Positions 11,362 through 20,260 of a stretch of 22,107 nucleotides of DNA are shown piece after piece. The stretch's first letter is position 1, and each line of letters opens with the position of its first letter. The position numbers and the translations under genes were made by a program. Source of the stretch: Lingula anatina (Eukaryota > Brachiopoda > Lingulata > Lingulida > Lingulidae); NCBI RefSeq assembly GCF_001039355.2, contig NW_019775421.1, positions 11,670 through 33,776 on the forward strand, in the 5' to 3' direction. The notes under the pieces were generated by a model, which was given only the letters and a program-made list of their open reading frames with translations, did not search any database and was not told the origin of the DNA.

Positions 11362-12247
11362 GATTGTATACAAGATTCGTGTACATCTGTATGTTCTTCC
11401 AATAAGAAAAAATCGAACGGACTTTGCAATCTGGTGACCGGATATTTTATAAATACGCGCCTTAAGCCCCTCCCCCTCACATTTTCTTAAAGCGAGGGAA
11501 AACTGGAACAAAGTAAAGATCATATCATACAAATTCTAAACGGGCGTTAAAATACTATTCCTTATGCAAGAAAACACGTGCTCCAGCATAGTACAAGGAA
11601 AGGGCGATCAAACTATCTGCTTCCAAAGTCAGCCGTAATATAAATTCAATTGTTTCACTAAGCGGTGGTCATAGATCATGTCACACCCGCCTGCAGGGTT
11701 CAATATTTGATCTTCATTGGAAAGTAGTTTATTACATCAAATCCAAATGTAGCCCAACGTAATTTCTAATCCTTTTATGATCGTTTCTGCACATGAGAAA
11801 TGAAGAGTATATCACAATGCTTGCAGCCATGTTCACAATGTGGGAAATTCTTTTTGCTGGTTTTAGCTTTTTTCTGGCATTTTTTTTTTTCAGAGAGTAT
11901 AATTGAAATGTTAAAAATACTTCTTTAACCGAACAAATCATTGTGGAATGAAAACCATTTACCATACTTAAGTGTCGTACGAATAAAGAAATAGGGTGCA
12001 GACACCTCCGACAAGTGTAAGAGGTCAGGTAAATTAAAATTTTATCTTTTTAAGCACTGACCAGATCATCAACCAATGTCTTTTTCTCAGTAATTTGAAG
12101 GGATGACAACTCTTCATTTTGGTGGAAAAAGTGCCATGAACGGGTTTTCCTGGGTAAACGACAATTTCCCCGTACTTTCCAATGGTTATAATGAATCCTT
12201 TCCGACATTCAAAATTATGCCTTTGTTTTTCATTATAATTTTCTTGT
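10844..12247. other. Intron 1 segment, no gene seen
   Basis: AT-rich sequence with a (GA) microsatellite (11331-11354) and no convincing coding frame. The minus-strand frames here (11323-11532, 11732-11965) are low-complexity and have no domain features. Confidence 0.45.
11331..11354. repeat. (GA)n microsatellite
   Basis: Twelve uninterrupted GA dinucleotides followed by GGGAGAGG. The minus strand reads as CT repeats, which inflates a meaningless poly(Leu-Ser) reading frame. Confidence 0.95.
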
Positions 12248-12269
12248 TATAATCTCTTAAGAGATTATA
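12248..12269. repeat. Perfect 22-bp palindrome
   Basis: TATAATCTCTTAAGAGATTATA-type dyad: TATAATCTCTT at 12248-12258 is followed with no spacer by its exact complement AAGAGATTATA at 12259-12269. It lies eight bases before a GGCCCTGT sequence (12277) that resembles the terminus of the inverted-repeat element at 13646. Confidence 0.85.
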
Positions 12270-12276
12270 TTGTAAA

Positions 12277-14665
12277 GGCCCTGTTATGGCTTATATCTCC
12301 GGCGAATGAAGAAATTTACATACACGCATACAAACGCAAGGGTTTCGTTTGTATACGTTTCGCGTATGTAGGTAAACGTTGGTGTACGCTCGCATACATA
12401 GAGGGAGATATTTTTAGAATAATTTTCAGCGTATACGAGCGTTTGAGTGGTATGTTACCCATACGTTAGGGATACGGTAGGCATACGGTAGAATGACGTT
12501 AAAATTGTGATAAAGTACTTTTCTCATACGGTGATGCACAAGTAACGCGTTGATGCATCATTAACGCAGTGCCCGCGAACGAATAACGTGTTGAACGTAT
12601 CTGTAACGATCGATTAGCGTGTTAAGCGTATGTCTAACGCTTGATTGGCGTTGGAAAACTTATCCCAACGCTTTGTAATCTGTCGTATAAATATACTGTT
12701 ATTTCACTTAACCATCATAGCTTTATCAGTTGGAGTCGATGGGGGTAGCTCGTTTACAACACCGATTGAATCTGATGCAGTTCGCAGTCCACTAGCTATT
12801 GTTATGATTTAACACAAAAATGAACTTTATTAAAGAGTTGCTAAAACCACAAATGAACTGTATTTCGTATAAGTGTCAATATTATATCCTAAACGTTACC
12901 AAAACGGACCCAAAAATGTGGCACTGTCACACTATAGCATATTGCACTAACTTATGAAAACGCAGACAAACTTTTTGGTTATTTTGCATACGCATGTAAC
13001 GTTGCTGTACGCTTACTTTTGCAGAAAGAAAAGAATTTTGAATATGTTCAAAAATGTTCAGCGTTAAAGTCCTACAACATCAATACGTTATACATTTGTC
13101 TGCTAAGCATACGACGTATAAGCAATACTGACGCTAAGCATACGTAACAGCTACGCCTCCAATATAGTGGTTTGATATACGCAGCGTATATATAGTGTAA
13201 ATGCAACGCAACACTGACGAACTAGTAACGTATGGGACGTATGTCTGCGGTATATTTACATATCCTTTGCCTGTATTAGCCGAGCGCATTTTGCATTCAC
13301 CTAACGCATGGTAACCGTATGACAAGCGAATCCTATTTTCATTTGTGGTAAAATAAGGGTTCAATTTGCGCATTTTTAGCACAGCCTCCCCAGATGGAAA
13401 GGAGACATAGATATTTTCTAGCACCAGTTGGATTGGATTCAGTAAACACTTGATAATTTTCAACAAAACGCTACCCATTCATTACTCATACTCTCATGTG
13501 CGTTAAGCATACGCTTAAATACTGACGCTAAGCATACATAACGCTCATATACGTTACTCAAACGTGATGTACGGTACTCATGCGTTACTCATAACGGTTT
13601 ATATAACCGTGCATATACGTTACACATACGATGAACCACCTTTTAATGGCCCTGTCACACCTTGACGATTTCTCCAGCGTATGCCCGACGAGATCATTTT
13701 GATGGCATACGTTGAACTGTCGACGTTTTTTTTTTTTTCAATTTTTGGCGTATACATAGCGTATTCATAACGAGTTCGGCGTATACATTGCGTATTAGTA
13801 ACTAACATAGAACATTTTTATTACTTATAGACCACTTATACCAACGTAGCGTGTTGCCGGCGTTCACAACTTATGCCCAACGCCAGTTTAACTTATGCAT
13901 ACCGCACGGCAGCGTATGGCCGACGATCACGTGCCGTAGCCTATAAAAAGGCTGTCACTTGATGACTCAAATCATAACCTCACTAGACATCGCAGTCATG
14001 CCGCAGTCAACATCACTGTCATGCCGAACCCCTTTTTTATACCCCAATTCCCCTAAACGCTGCCAACACGCCATCATACGGTAGCTCAACGTTAGCACCA
14101 CGTTCAGTAAGTTCTGGGGTTGTTCGGAACGCGTCAAATACGTCTAAATATGTCAATGTGCGTAGGAGGTAAGTTCGATATAAGTTACACATAGGTTCAA
14201 AGCACGTTAATCATAGTTTGAACAAACGTCTTGGGTACGCTTGATATTATCTTGACGTATTACGACTTGTGAGTAACTTACACATAACGTGTGTGAACGG
14301 GTGTCAACGATCGCATAACTTATTGCCCTCGTATGCGGGACGTATGAATCATACGTTGACATACGTCGAAAAGTTTTGTGCATGCACAAAATTTTTGGAC
14401 TATCTGGACGTACTACGACGTATGCCGGCGTGCTTCAGCGTGCTCTTAACATTTACAAAACTTACCCATAACTTATTCGACGCCAGCGTATTGGCCAATT
14501 TTTTCATACGTTGGCGTTCGCTGGCTAAATCGTCAAGGTGTGACAGGGCCATAAGTAAGAGTAATTAAAATGACTCATACGGTATTCAAATGCACGTTAT
14601 ACGGTGTTAATACGCTTCCAATACGCTATTCAACGCTGCTAAAACGTTATTTCTCATACGCTGGA
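12277..14665. mobile_element. CATACG/CGTATG-motif-rich region, probable old transposon hosting a nested element
   Basis: From about 12320 to 12690, 12985 to 13645 and 14570 to 14665, the sequence is unusually dense in CATACG, CGTATG, GTATACG and AACGC(T) words, far richer in CpG than the surrounding intron. The left edge begins GGCCCTGTTATGGC at 12277. An approximate 24-base block (ATACTGACGCTAAGCATAC) recurs near 13123 and 13519. The middle (about 12700-12970) lacks the motif. A definable inverted-repeat element lies inside (13646-14552). I could not find a matching right terminus for the outer region, and no transposase-like frame is present. Dense short motifs near ends would fit transposase-binding subterminal repeats; that is inference. 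Confidence 0.5.
13646..14552. mobile_element. Non-autonomous DNA transposon (MITE-like), 0.9 kb, 26-bp perfect TIRs
   Basis: The left terminus (13646-13671) reads AT then GGCCCTGTCACACCTTGACG and continues ATTT. The right terminus (14527-14552) is its exact reverse complement over all 26 bases. Allowing two mismatches, the match continues inward through CCAGCG to 13679. The outermost AT on each side could be a 2-bp AT target-site duplication with termini starting GGCCCTG, or part of the repeat itself; AT is self-complementary, so the sequence cannot decide. The interior is rich in CGTAT/CATACG words, including subterminal copies. It has no open frame resembling a transposase, so it is non-autonomous. 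The perfect termini suggest fairly recent activity. Superfamily is not assigned. Confidence 0.85.
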
Positions 14666-14682
14666 AAAGGGTGTTTTTTTTA

Positions 14683-14822
14683 CACTCAAAATTGTGCCAA
14701 TTTGATGTTGACTTGGCAGTTAAGCATAATGTATTATTACATCAGAATTGATAGTAGCCTATTTTGTGCATCATTATTTTCTTCTTTTTGTCTGTGCATT
14801 TGACAACTTTGCTGCCTTGTTA
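14683..14822. repeat. Dispersed fragment related to the end of the 145-bp array
   Basis: The segment ending TTTGACAACTTTGCTGCCTT followed by GTTA closely matches 10314-10337 (TTTGACAGCTTTGCTGCCTT, GTTA). The preceding 40 bases also align (GTGCATCATTATTTTCTTCT against CTGGATCATTTTTCTCTCTT, then TTGTCTGT). More weakly, CTCAAAATTGTGCC matches CTCAAAATGGC. It looks like a second genomic copy of the same repeat family. Confidence 0.6.
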
Positions 14823-16375
14823 TTTATTTACTTTTATTCCTTTTTCTGAAGCCATTTTACATCCACCCGAAATGTCATCCCTTGATTAGACAATATCTTG
14901 TATTGAAAAGGATCCTTTGAAGGAAAATAGCAAATATAATAGATTTTTAAACTTATTCTTACCACTATTAATGCAAAATGTGTTTTGATATTTTTGGATC
15001 TGACAGCGAATTTGTTCAAGTTAGTCACAAGTTCCTTACACTTACTCTTCATAACTATGCTGAATTCCAAATATCTTAAGAATACTAAGTATTTTTGACA
15101 TTTCTCCTCACTTGCCTATGTGGAGTTTTAGTTGTTATTTAAATATATGTCAGACATCTTCTTTGCACTTGCCTGGAGCCAGGTATGCTGCGGTGTGTGT
15201 TCTTGACTCTTTCCCTTGTCATTAACACACAGATCTGGAACCCACAGTACTTAGTTTCATATCAGGCGTGGTCTACAACACACCTTTGTGGCATTAAACC
15301 AGCAATTATATAAAGCGAAAAAAAAAACAAAAATGTAGGCATTCCCGGCACTGCTTACATACCCGGAGATAGGCCAGGTCTCTCTGTGCCTGGAAGCGCG
15401 GGGGAGCACAAATGAACTTTCCATATGGTATACATGTGTCACTTAACGCTTTAGGAAGTATGATGTTTCATGTTAACCAAAAGGAAACATACAACTTTTT
15501 GGCAAAAGGTAAAAATACTTCATTTTGTGTTGGCTAAAATTAGTAGTAATTTTGACCTGGGGCTCAAGTTTGAACATGAAGGATATGTATGGCGTGACAA
15601 GAGGAATGTGAATTCTACACAACCAGTTTTAACAATAGACTACAATTCGGAATGCGAAGTCATCGGAGTTCCTAACTCTGCTCTCTGACTTCAGCGTTCG
15701 TATTTCTTCAACGAAAGGTTTCGATAATTACGATTCATTTTCATATACTTCGCGTTCAATCATTTAATCAATGAAATGTAGCCGGATACCCGAATGCAGG
15801 TTAAAGACCTGTACGTTTGAATAAGAAATATAATGTTTGCTCTACGTAGATTTCGTCATTACTCACATCTAGCGGTATACTTCCAACAGAGGTGCATTTT
15901 GAGAAATTAACAACTTTATACCCTGAATATTACCGGAAAAGAGTTCCTAAAAGACCATGACACGGCCAATTGAGTTTTTACTAATTTGTTGTATCCCCCG
16001 AAACTTGGCCTCTAATGCATCTAACCACTTTTAAGTTATTACGTATGAAGTCAAATGTTTGCCACCAAACCCGACCAAAGCCCATAATATACATGTTGTT
16101 TCGAATATCATAACTTGAAGAAATACCAAAGGGCATCGTCTCATACTTCTTGAAAACGATATTTGAACAGATATATTCTGTTTTCATGCTGCGCTTTATC
16201 CTTCGGTCACCACTCATTTCAGTATTTGTGTTCTTGCACACGAAGCAGAAATTTGAAGAAGGATTAGCGCCCCCCCCCCCTTTTTTTTTTTTTGGCTGGC
16301 CTAGTGTTTAATTCGGTTAATCTTTTGGCATGTGGGCTTTATTTGAGTCGTACATGTGCAAGACACTAGTATATG
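14823..16375. other. Intron 1 segment, no gene seen
   Basis: AT-rich sequence without a supported gene. It contains a C-run/T-run tract at about 16270-16293. A 72-codon plus frame (15470-15688) has unremarkable composition, but nothing links it to a family or to splice signals, so I do not call it a gene. Confidence 0.4.
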
Positions 16376-16431
16376 CTTGTTTCATATGTAATTTTAAGTA
16401 AAGCTTGCTTCATATGTAATTTTAAGTAAAG
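16376..16431. repeat. 28-bp tandem duplication (two copies)
   Basis: CTTGTTTCATATGTAATTTT with AAGTAAAG at 16376-16403 is repeated at 16404-16431 with a single T-to-C change. It is a recent small duplication about 145 bases before exon 2. Confidence 0.95.
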
Positions 16432-16576
16432 ATTCACTGCATATGCGTGCGGCCAACTTTTAGTTAATAGTAATCATAGTAATAAAATTAACTATCGAGT
16501 CTAAAATCCAATTTGTTCAGTAGACTTTACTATAAAAAGTGAAAGACAACTAATCATTCAACTATTTCACTTTTAG

Positions 16577-16962
16577 CACCGCGAGCCTTAGGCGTCAACG
16601 ACTCTAGGGCCATCTATTTTACCTTCCAACCACAAGTGGTGAACTCCAAGATAGTCAGATCTCATCTGTGGGTTTACACCCTCCCCACTGCAGTGGCACA
16701 TCATCAAGATCTCTATCTGCTCGTCTATAAACTTCTCCCGCCAGAGATTCCCGGGGCACCTGTCGCTAAAGTTCGCATAGGCACCAAGAAGTTCACCCCG
16801 CTCCGTAGCACAGGCACCTGGGTTCATTTAGACGTTAAACGTACCATTCAGTCCTGGGTTAGAAACCCCACCACCAACTATGGACTGATGGTAGAGGCTG
16901 TCGACAATCTGGGGAAAATATTGCCCGTCACGCAGCCCGATGATGATGAAGAGAAAGCTTAC
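16577..16962 (+). CDS. mstn: GDF8/11 precursor, exon 2: C-terminal propeptide
   Basis: Encodes the last two bases of codon 236 and residues 237-364. The acceptor is TTTTAG ending at 16576 with a CTAAT branch-point candidate upstream; the donor is GTAAGT at 16963, phase 0, the same phase as vertebrate MSTN intron 2. The product is the beta-rich arm domain of the TGF-beta propeptide. AIYFTFQPQVV, SHLWVYTLP, GTWVHLDVKRTIQSWV and NYGLMVEAVDNLGKILPVT align in order with the second half of vertebrate myostatin propeptide (the FKFSSKI, LWIYLRP, IDVKTVLQNWL and LGIEIKALDENG blocks). An NDS sequon occurs at 243-245. The exon closes with an acidic run, DDDEE (357-361), where vertebrates also have acidic residues. 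A 79-codon antisense frame over this exon is a shadow. Confidence 0.93.
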
Positions 16963-17309
16963 GTAAGTTCATTTTAATTGGAAGTGACTTGTGAGATCAC
17001 ACTGTGACATCACAGACCCATACCCAACAATTATGACGTGTGAGATCACACTGTGACATCACAGACCCATACCCAACAATTATGACGTGTGAGATCACAC
17101 TGTGACATCACAGACCCATACCCAACAATTATGACGTCCTAAATAAGGTCAGGTTCGTTGCAGACGGGTTTAGCGAAGTTGACTGTAAAAAGTGATGATT
17201 CCAAAATATATGTGTTAAATAATTTCTTACTTTCTTTTCTGAAACCCAAATTACACATTTCCTGTAAGGTTTAGCCTTCCTCACCGAAGCAAACTTCTCT
17301 GCATTTCAG
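16963..17309 (+). other. mstn: Intron 2 of the GDF8/11 gene (347 bp)
   Basis: Runs from donor GTAAGT (16963) to acceptor TGCATTTCAG (ending 17309), phase 0. It sits at the position conserved with vertebrate MSTN intron 2, immediately before the block corresponding to NPFLEV. Nearly half the intron is a three-copy 49-bp tandem repeat. Confidence 0.9.
16991..17137. repeat. Three exact 49-bp tandem copies in intron 2
   Basis: Units start at 16991, 17040 and 17089 and appear identical. Each contains GTGAGATCACACTGTGACAT, then CACAGACCCATACCCAACAA and TTATGACGT. GTGAGATCAC and GTGACATCAC within a unit are near-copies of each other, and each unit ends in TGACGT, a CRE half-site-like word (a full TGACGTC occurs at the last unit). 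The array begins 28 bases after the exon 2 donor. Perfect identity implies recent expansion. Confidence 0.97.
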
Positions 17310-17404
17310 CTGCCATTCATACAAGTCAGAATCCAGGAGCGAGGCCAAAACCGCAGACGCCGCATGTTAGGGCTGGAGTGCGACGAAACGTCCATGGAAG
17401 AAAG
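17310..17404 (+). CDS. mstn: GDF8/11 precursor, exon 3: furin-type site and start of mature ligand
   Basis: Encodes residues 365-395 and two bases of codon 396. LPFIQVRIQE matches the NPFLEVKVTD block of myostatin. It is followed by RGQNRRRR with four consecutive arginines (379-382), a strong furin-like proprotein convertase site. Cleavage after R382 gives a mature chain of 109 residues, the same length as mammalian mature myostatin. The chain starts MLGLECDETSMEER and carries the first, extra cysteine (C388) typical of GDF8/11, activins and TGF-betas. The donor reads AG then GTACTG, which lacks the usual +5 G. The alignment with [15 protein letters not shown] has exactly the right length, so the junction is well supported despite the weak donor. 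Confidence 0.92.
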
Positions 17405-17687
17405 GTACTGCCTTGCTCTTGCACTCTCCACCGGTGACCACAGACAGATACACCAAGCGAATGTCTAAACAAATTCACTGTCAGATCCAACAATATCAAA
17501 ACACATTTTGCATTTCTGATAATGTACCATTTAATTAGCTGTGCTCAACAGAAAAAAACTTAAGATTTGACACAGGGAAAAGAAAAATCGTCATTTTCAC
17601 TGGGCGCATAAGATTTGAGTTCGCGTAGGCATTGATCTTCATATATTACCGCACACTTTGACTGAATGTTCTCCTTTTATGTTCAAG
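17405..17687 (+). other. mstn: Intron 3 of the GDF8/11 gene (283 bp), inside the mature domain
   Basis: Runs from donor GTACTG (17405) to acceptor TTATGTTCAAG (ending 17687), phase 2, splitting the arginine codon AG/G that precedes the CC pair. Vertebrate MSTN has three exons, with the whole mature domain in one exon, so this intron is additional relative to that plan. No other features were seen in it. Confidence 0.9.
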
Positions 17688-17976
17688 GTGCTGTCGCTAC
17701 CCCCTTGTTGTGGACTTTACACAGTTTGGTTGGGATTGGATCATAGCACCTAAGACTTACCGGGCCAACTATTGCTCTGGGGAGTGTCCATACGTCTTCC
17801 AACAGCGCTATCTTCACACACACGTGGTGCAGCAAGCTAATCCCATGGGTTTCGCCGGGCCGTGTTGCACGCCGCTAAAATTGTCTCAGGTGTCTATGCT
17901 ATATTTTGATGATTCCCAGAATATTGTGTATGGTGTATTGCCTGGAATGAAGGTGGAGAGATGTGGGTGCACTTAG
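17688..17976 (+). CDS. mstn: GDF8/11 precursor, exon 4: cystine-knot mature ligand
   Basis: Encodes residues 396-491 and the TAG stop (17974-17976). It opens with [20 protein letters not shown], then the [28 protein letters not shown] and RCGCT blocks of the TGF-beta cystine knot. Mature-domain cysteines are C388 (exon 3), C397, C398, C425, C429, C455, C456, C488 and C490. That is nine, the GDF8/11 set, including the penultimate pattern CxC near the C-terminus and C455 for the interchain disulfide. Secreted as a disulfide-linked dimer, the family acts through ActRIIA/B with ALK4/5 and Smad2/3. Compared with the near-invariant vertebrate segment PTKMSPINMLYFN, this protein reads [13 protein letters not shown], and the end is [11 protein letters not shown] rather than PAMVVDRCGCS. 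Activin/inhibin-beta or BMP assignment is less likely, given [16 protein letters not shown] and the propeptide signature. Confidence 0.95.
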
Positions 17977-18107
17977 AGTCTTCATGAGGCTGAGGGCGGG
18001 AATAACGTCGCTATTTACTGTGACAGTCCTGACTGGAAAGACACAGAAAACAGTCTAGGATATTTCTCTATTCTTAACGTCTAGCAACCTATGTGTAGCT
18101 TGCTATT

Positions 18108-18110
<3 letters not shown>

Positions 18111-18146
<36 letters not shown>
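18111..18146. repeat. (CA)18 microsatellite
   Basis: Eighteen uninterrupted CA units, 134 bases after the stop codon and so probably within the 3'UTR. Likely length-polymorphic, so a natural marker for this gene. Confidence 0.97.
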
Positions 18147-18147
<1 letters not shown>

Positions 18148-18706
18148 TTACATACATGTATACATCAGCTGGGGTACCTTTATTTCATGGTGCCTTCATT
18201 TCGACACGGGAACAAATGGCGCTGGTTAATTGATAACAGGCGGCGCAACCTGGCAATACACAGATTCGCCTAATGTTTACTACTAAGTGATGACTGGATG
18301 AATAAGAAGCTAAAAGGTAAAACTATTTTCCGACCTGGGCTGCCGATATATTCAATGTTCGACATACGTTCGACAACTGTGCGCCTTGGGTTGACTATCT
18401 CCTGGATGCTAAGTGGGATGGATTGCCCTGCACTCCATTGTGTGCCTGAGTGACGTGTCACCAATGACAACAGTATCCATGTACATATGTTAATTTTTGT
18501 CAACAAAGTGAAGACGACATTCGAGATGGTATCGCTGTCTAAGCGTTGTCATGAGGGATGGCTGTTCAATTGGATACAGAAATCCTTAATATACATACAG
18601 CTGGTGCTGCTGGGACAAGTTGCGAACTGCGTTGAATTTTTTTAAAAAGGGAAACGCAAAAAAATAAGTGACACTTTATTTAAGAAGGTATATATTACGT
18701 ATATAC

Positions 18707-18727
18707 ATATATATATATATATATATA
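18707..18727. repeat. (AT)n microsatellite
   Basis: Alternating AT run of about 21 bases flanked by related TATATTACGTATATAC sequence. Self-complementary. Confidence 0.9.
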
Positions 18728-20030
18728 CGATATTAAAAATTCGCTGAAACCGATGGATTGTTGCAGACATTGAGGCGTTCTGACTGAACGTGTATTAAAT
18801 ACACAATGTGATCTGATAGGTCTTTCACCTATTTACCCCGGTGATGATTAAAATGTGTTATGGACTGAGAAAAGCCGTGACCTACGTGACGTGGCATAGA
18901 GAGCGTGACATAATGCTTGTGATGTAATGCAAAACAAATTTAATGTAAGAAGAAAGGACGGTCCGATTATAAGTAGACTAGATTTACATAATCGAAATTT
19001 TAAAATCAGTTATGTCAATTATTCTTTTTGGCACTTAAAAATTTCCTATTGTTTTATAATTTAATATATTATCACTGACAAACAGTCAGATTGACCGTGC
19101 TATGAATTCAATGATCTCAATGAGTGAATGTCTAAAGCCACTGAATTGAAAATATTATATACTGTATCTTCGCCCATGGACCTAGCTTTTTCACTCCAGT
19201 TGTAGTATTTACAAGTAAAAACGTGAAAGGAATGGTTGAGCGTAGACGACTGAGGTTAGTTTAATATTTGATAGATGTAATACACGCCGCGCAGAGAGAA
19301 CCAATTCTACAAGTAGCTAGCTAAATATTAAGGGGGCAGTTACGAGAATGTTGTCGTTTGTTCAGAGCTTACAGTAGCGATATTAAACGATGACGCAGCT
19401 AAAAGGCATTAGGATATTTTGTTGTATTATGATATTGTATAGAACCAGAAGCACTTCAAGTGGCCAGTTGCTACTCGGGCAATTTGACTTTGGATTGTGG
19501 AGTAATACATGAAATTAGACTCAACGATGTCGAGGTTTAAAAATAGTATTATGTATGCAAACGTCTGTTCGCACGAATACATATTAAGTCTGTCAAGCCT
19601 AACAATTGCGATTGAAGCAACCTGAAATTGATAGGTAAACATAATTGATAAGCCTTAAGATACTATTTTCATAAGTCAAACGGGCAACAAAATAACTTCA
19701 GAGATTTTACTATTTCAGAAATATAGAAAAGGGGATTCTCATATTTGAAAATAACAATTGTCATTAATTTTCATTTTGTGAAGTTGCAATAGGAACGGTT
19801 TTATTGTCACTTTGGCCCACTTGAGTATTGGCCGATCTTCTGGATCTCTTTCTTTTGTTGAGACAAAGATGAGTTTTCTCGCCCAAGTGATGTATTATGC
19901 ATATTTTATATACAAACTATGTTTGTGTCATCACGAGCCATCCCATATGAAAGCATAATGTGATATTTTCATGGTTGAGTAAAATTATTCGATGCTCAAT
20001 GTCATACTCTTTTACATGTAATGGAAGTAA

Positions 20031-20036
20031 AATAAA
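20031..20036 (+). terminator. Candidate polyadenylation signal AATAAA
   Basis: AATAAA about 2.05 kb after the stop codon, with a T-rich stretch (GTTTGTTATTTTTC) starting about 20 bases after it, as cleavage sites often show. In AT-rich DNA this hexamer is frequent by chance, and earlier variant signals (ATTAAA near 18797) could serve instead. Confidence 0.25.
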
Positions 20037-20260
20037 TCCATCATCTTGACATTTTACGTTTGTTATTTTTCACCATTCTCATTGCACGTAAACTTTTTCC
20101 AGACCCCCCCCCTTCAGAGAGTACAAGGTGAAAAGCTAAAAAATGATGACCTTTGAAAGCCAAAAAAAAGATCATTTTCAAAAACGCACAGAAGGCATTA
20201 CTCCCCATCTCCCCCCCCCCCCTCCCCAGCGCACGGTTAGTAGATTTCTGAAAATGATGT

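Larger units (their letters stand above)
3568..16576 (+). other. mstn: Intron 1 of the GDF8/11 gene (about 13 kb)
   Basis: The donor is GTAAGT at 3568. The acceptor is a pyrimidine-rich TTCACTTTTAG ending at 16576, preceded by a good branch-point candidate (CTAAT at 16550-16554). Phase 1 on both sides joins exon 1 to exon 2 in frame, the junction codon being CCA (proline 236). The intron is filled with repeats listed separately. No convincing exon or nested gene was seen. It is much larger than introns 2 and 3 of the same gene. Confidence 0.85.
17977..20260 (+). other. Probable 3'UTR and 3' flank of the GDF8/11 gene
   Basis: No coding frame here is convincing. It contains the (CA)18 tract (18111-18146), a (TA) tract (18707-18727), a C-run near 20103-20112 and another near 20211-20222. 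The transcript end is not visible with confidence; a candidate AATAAA lies at 20031. The rest is AT-rich with no recognised repeat or RNA. Confidence 0.45.

Noticed and set aside
13134-14568. Several 60-114-codon frames in the motif-rich transposon region.
   Set aside because: Their composition follows the repeated CATACG/CGTATG words, and none resembles a transposase; they look like by-products of the repeat.
12277-14665. Attempt to define a second complete inverted-repeat element starting at GGCCCTGT (12277).
   Set aside because: I could not find a matching reverse-complement terminus on the right; only the inner element (13646-14552) has demonstrable ends, so the outer call stays tentative.
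15470-15688. 72-codon plus-strand frame with fairly balanced composition.
   Set aside because: No recognisable family, no supporting splice sites or promoter, and it lies inside intron 1; length is within chance expectation.
16588-16827. 79-codon minus-strand frame opposite exon 2.
   Set aside because: Antisense shadow of a well-supported coding exon.
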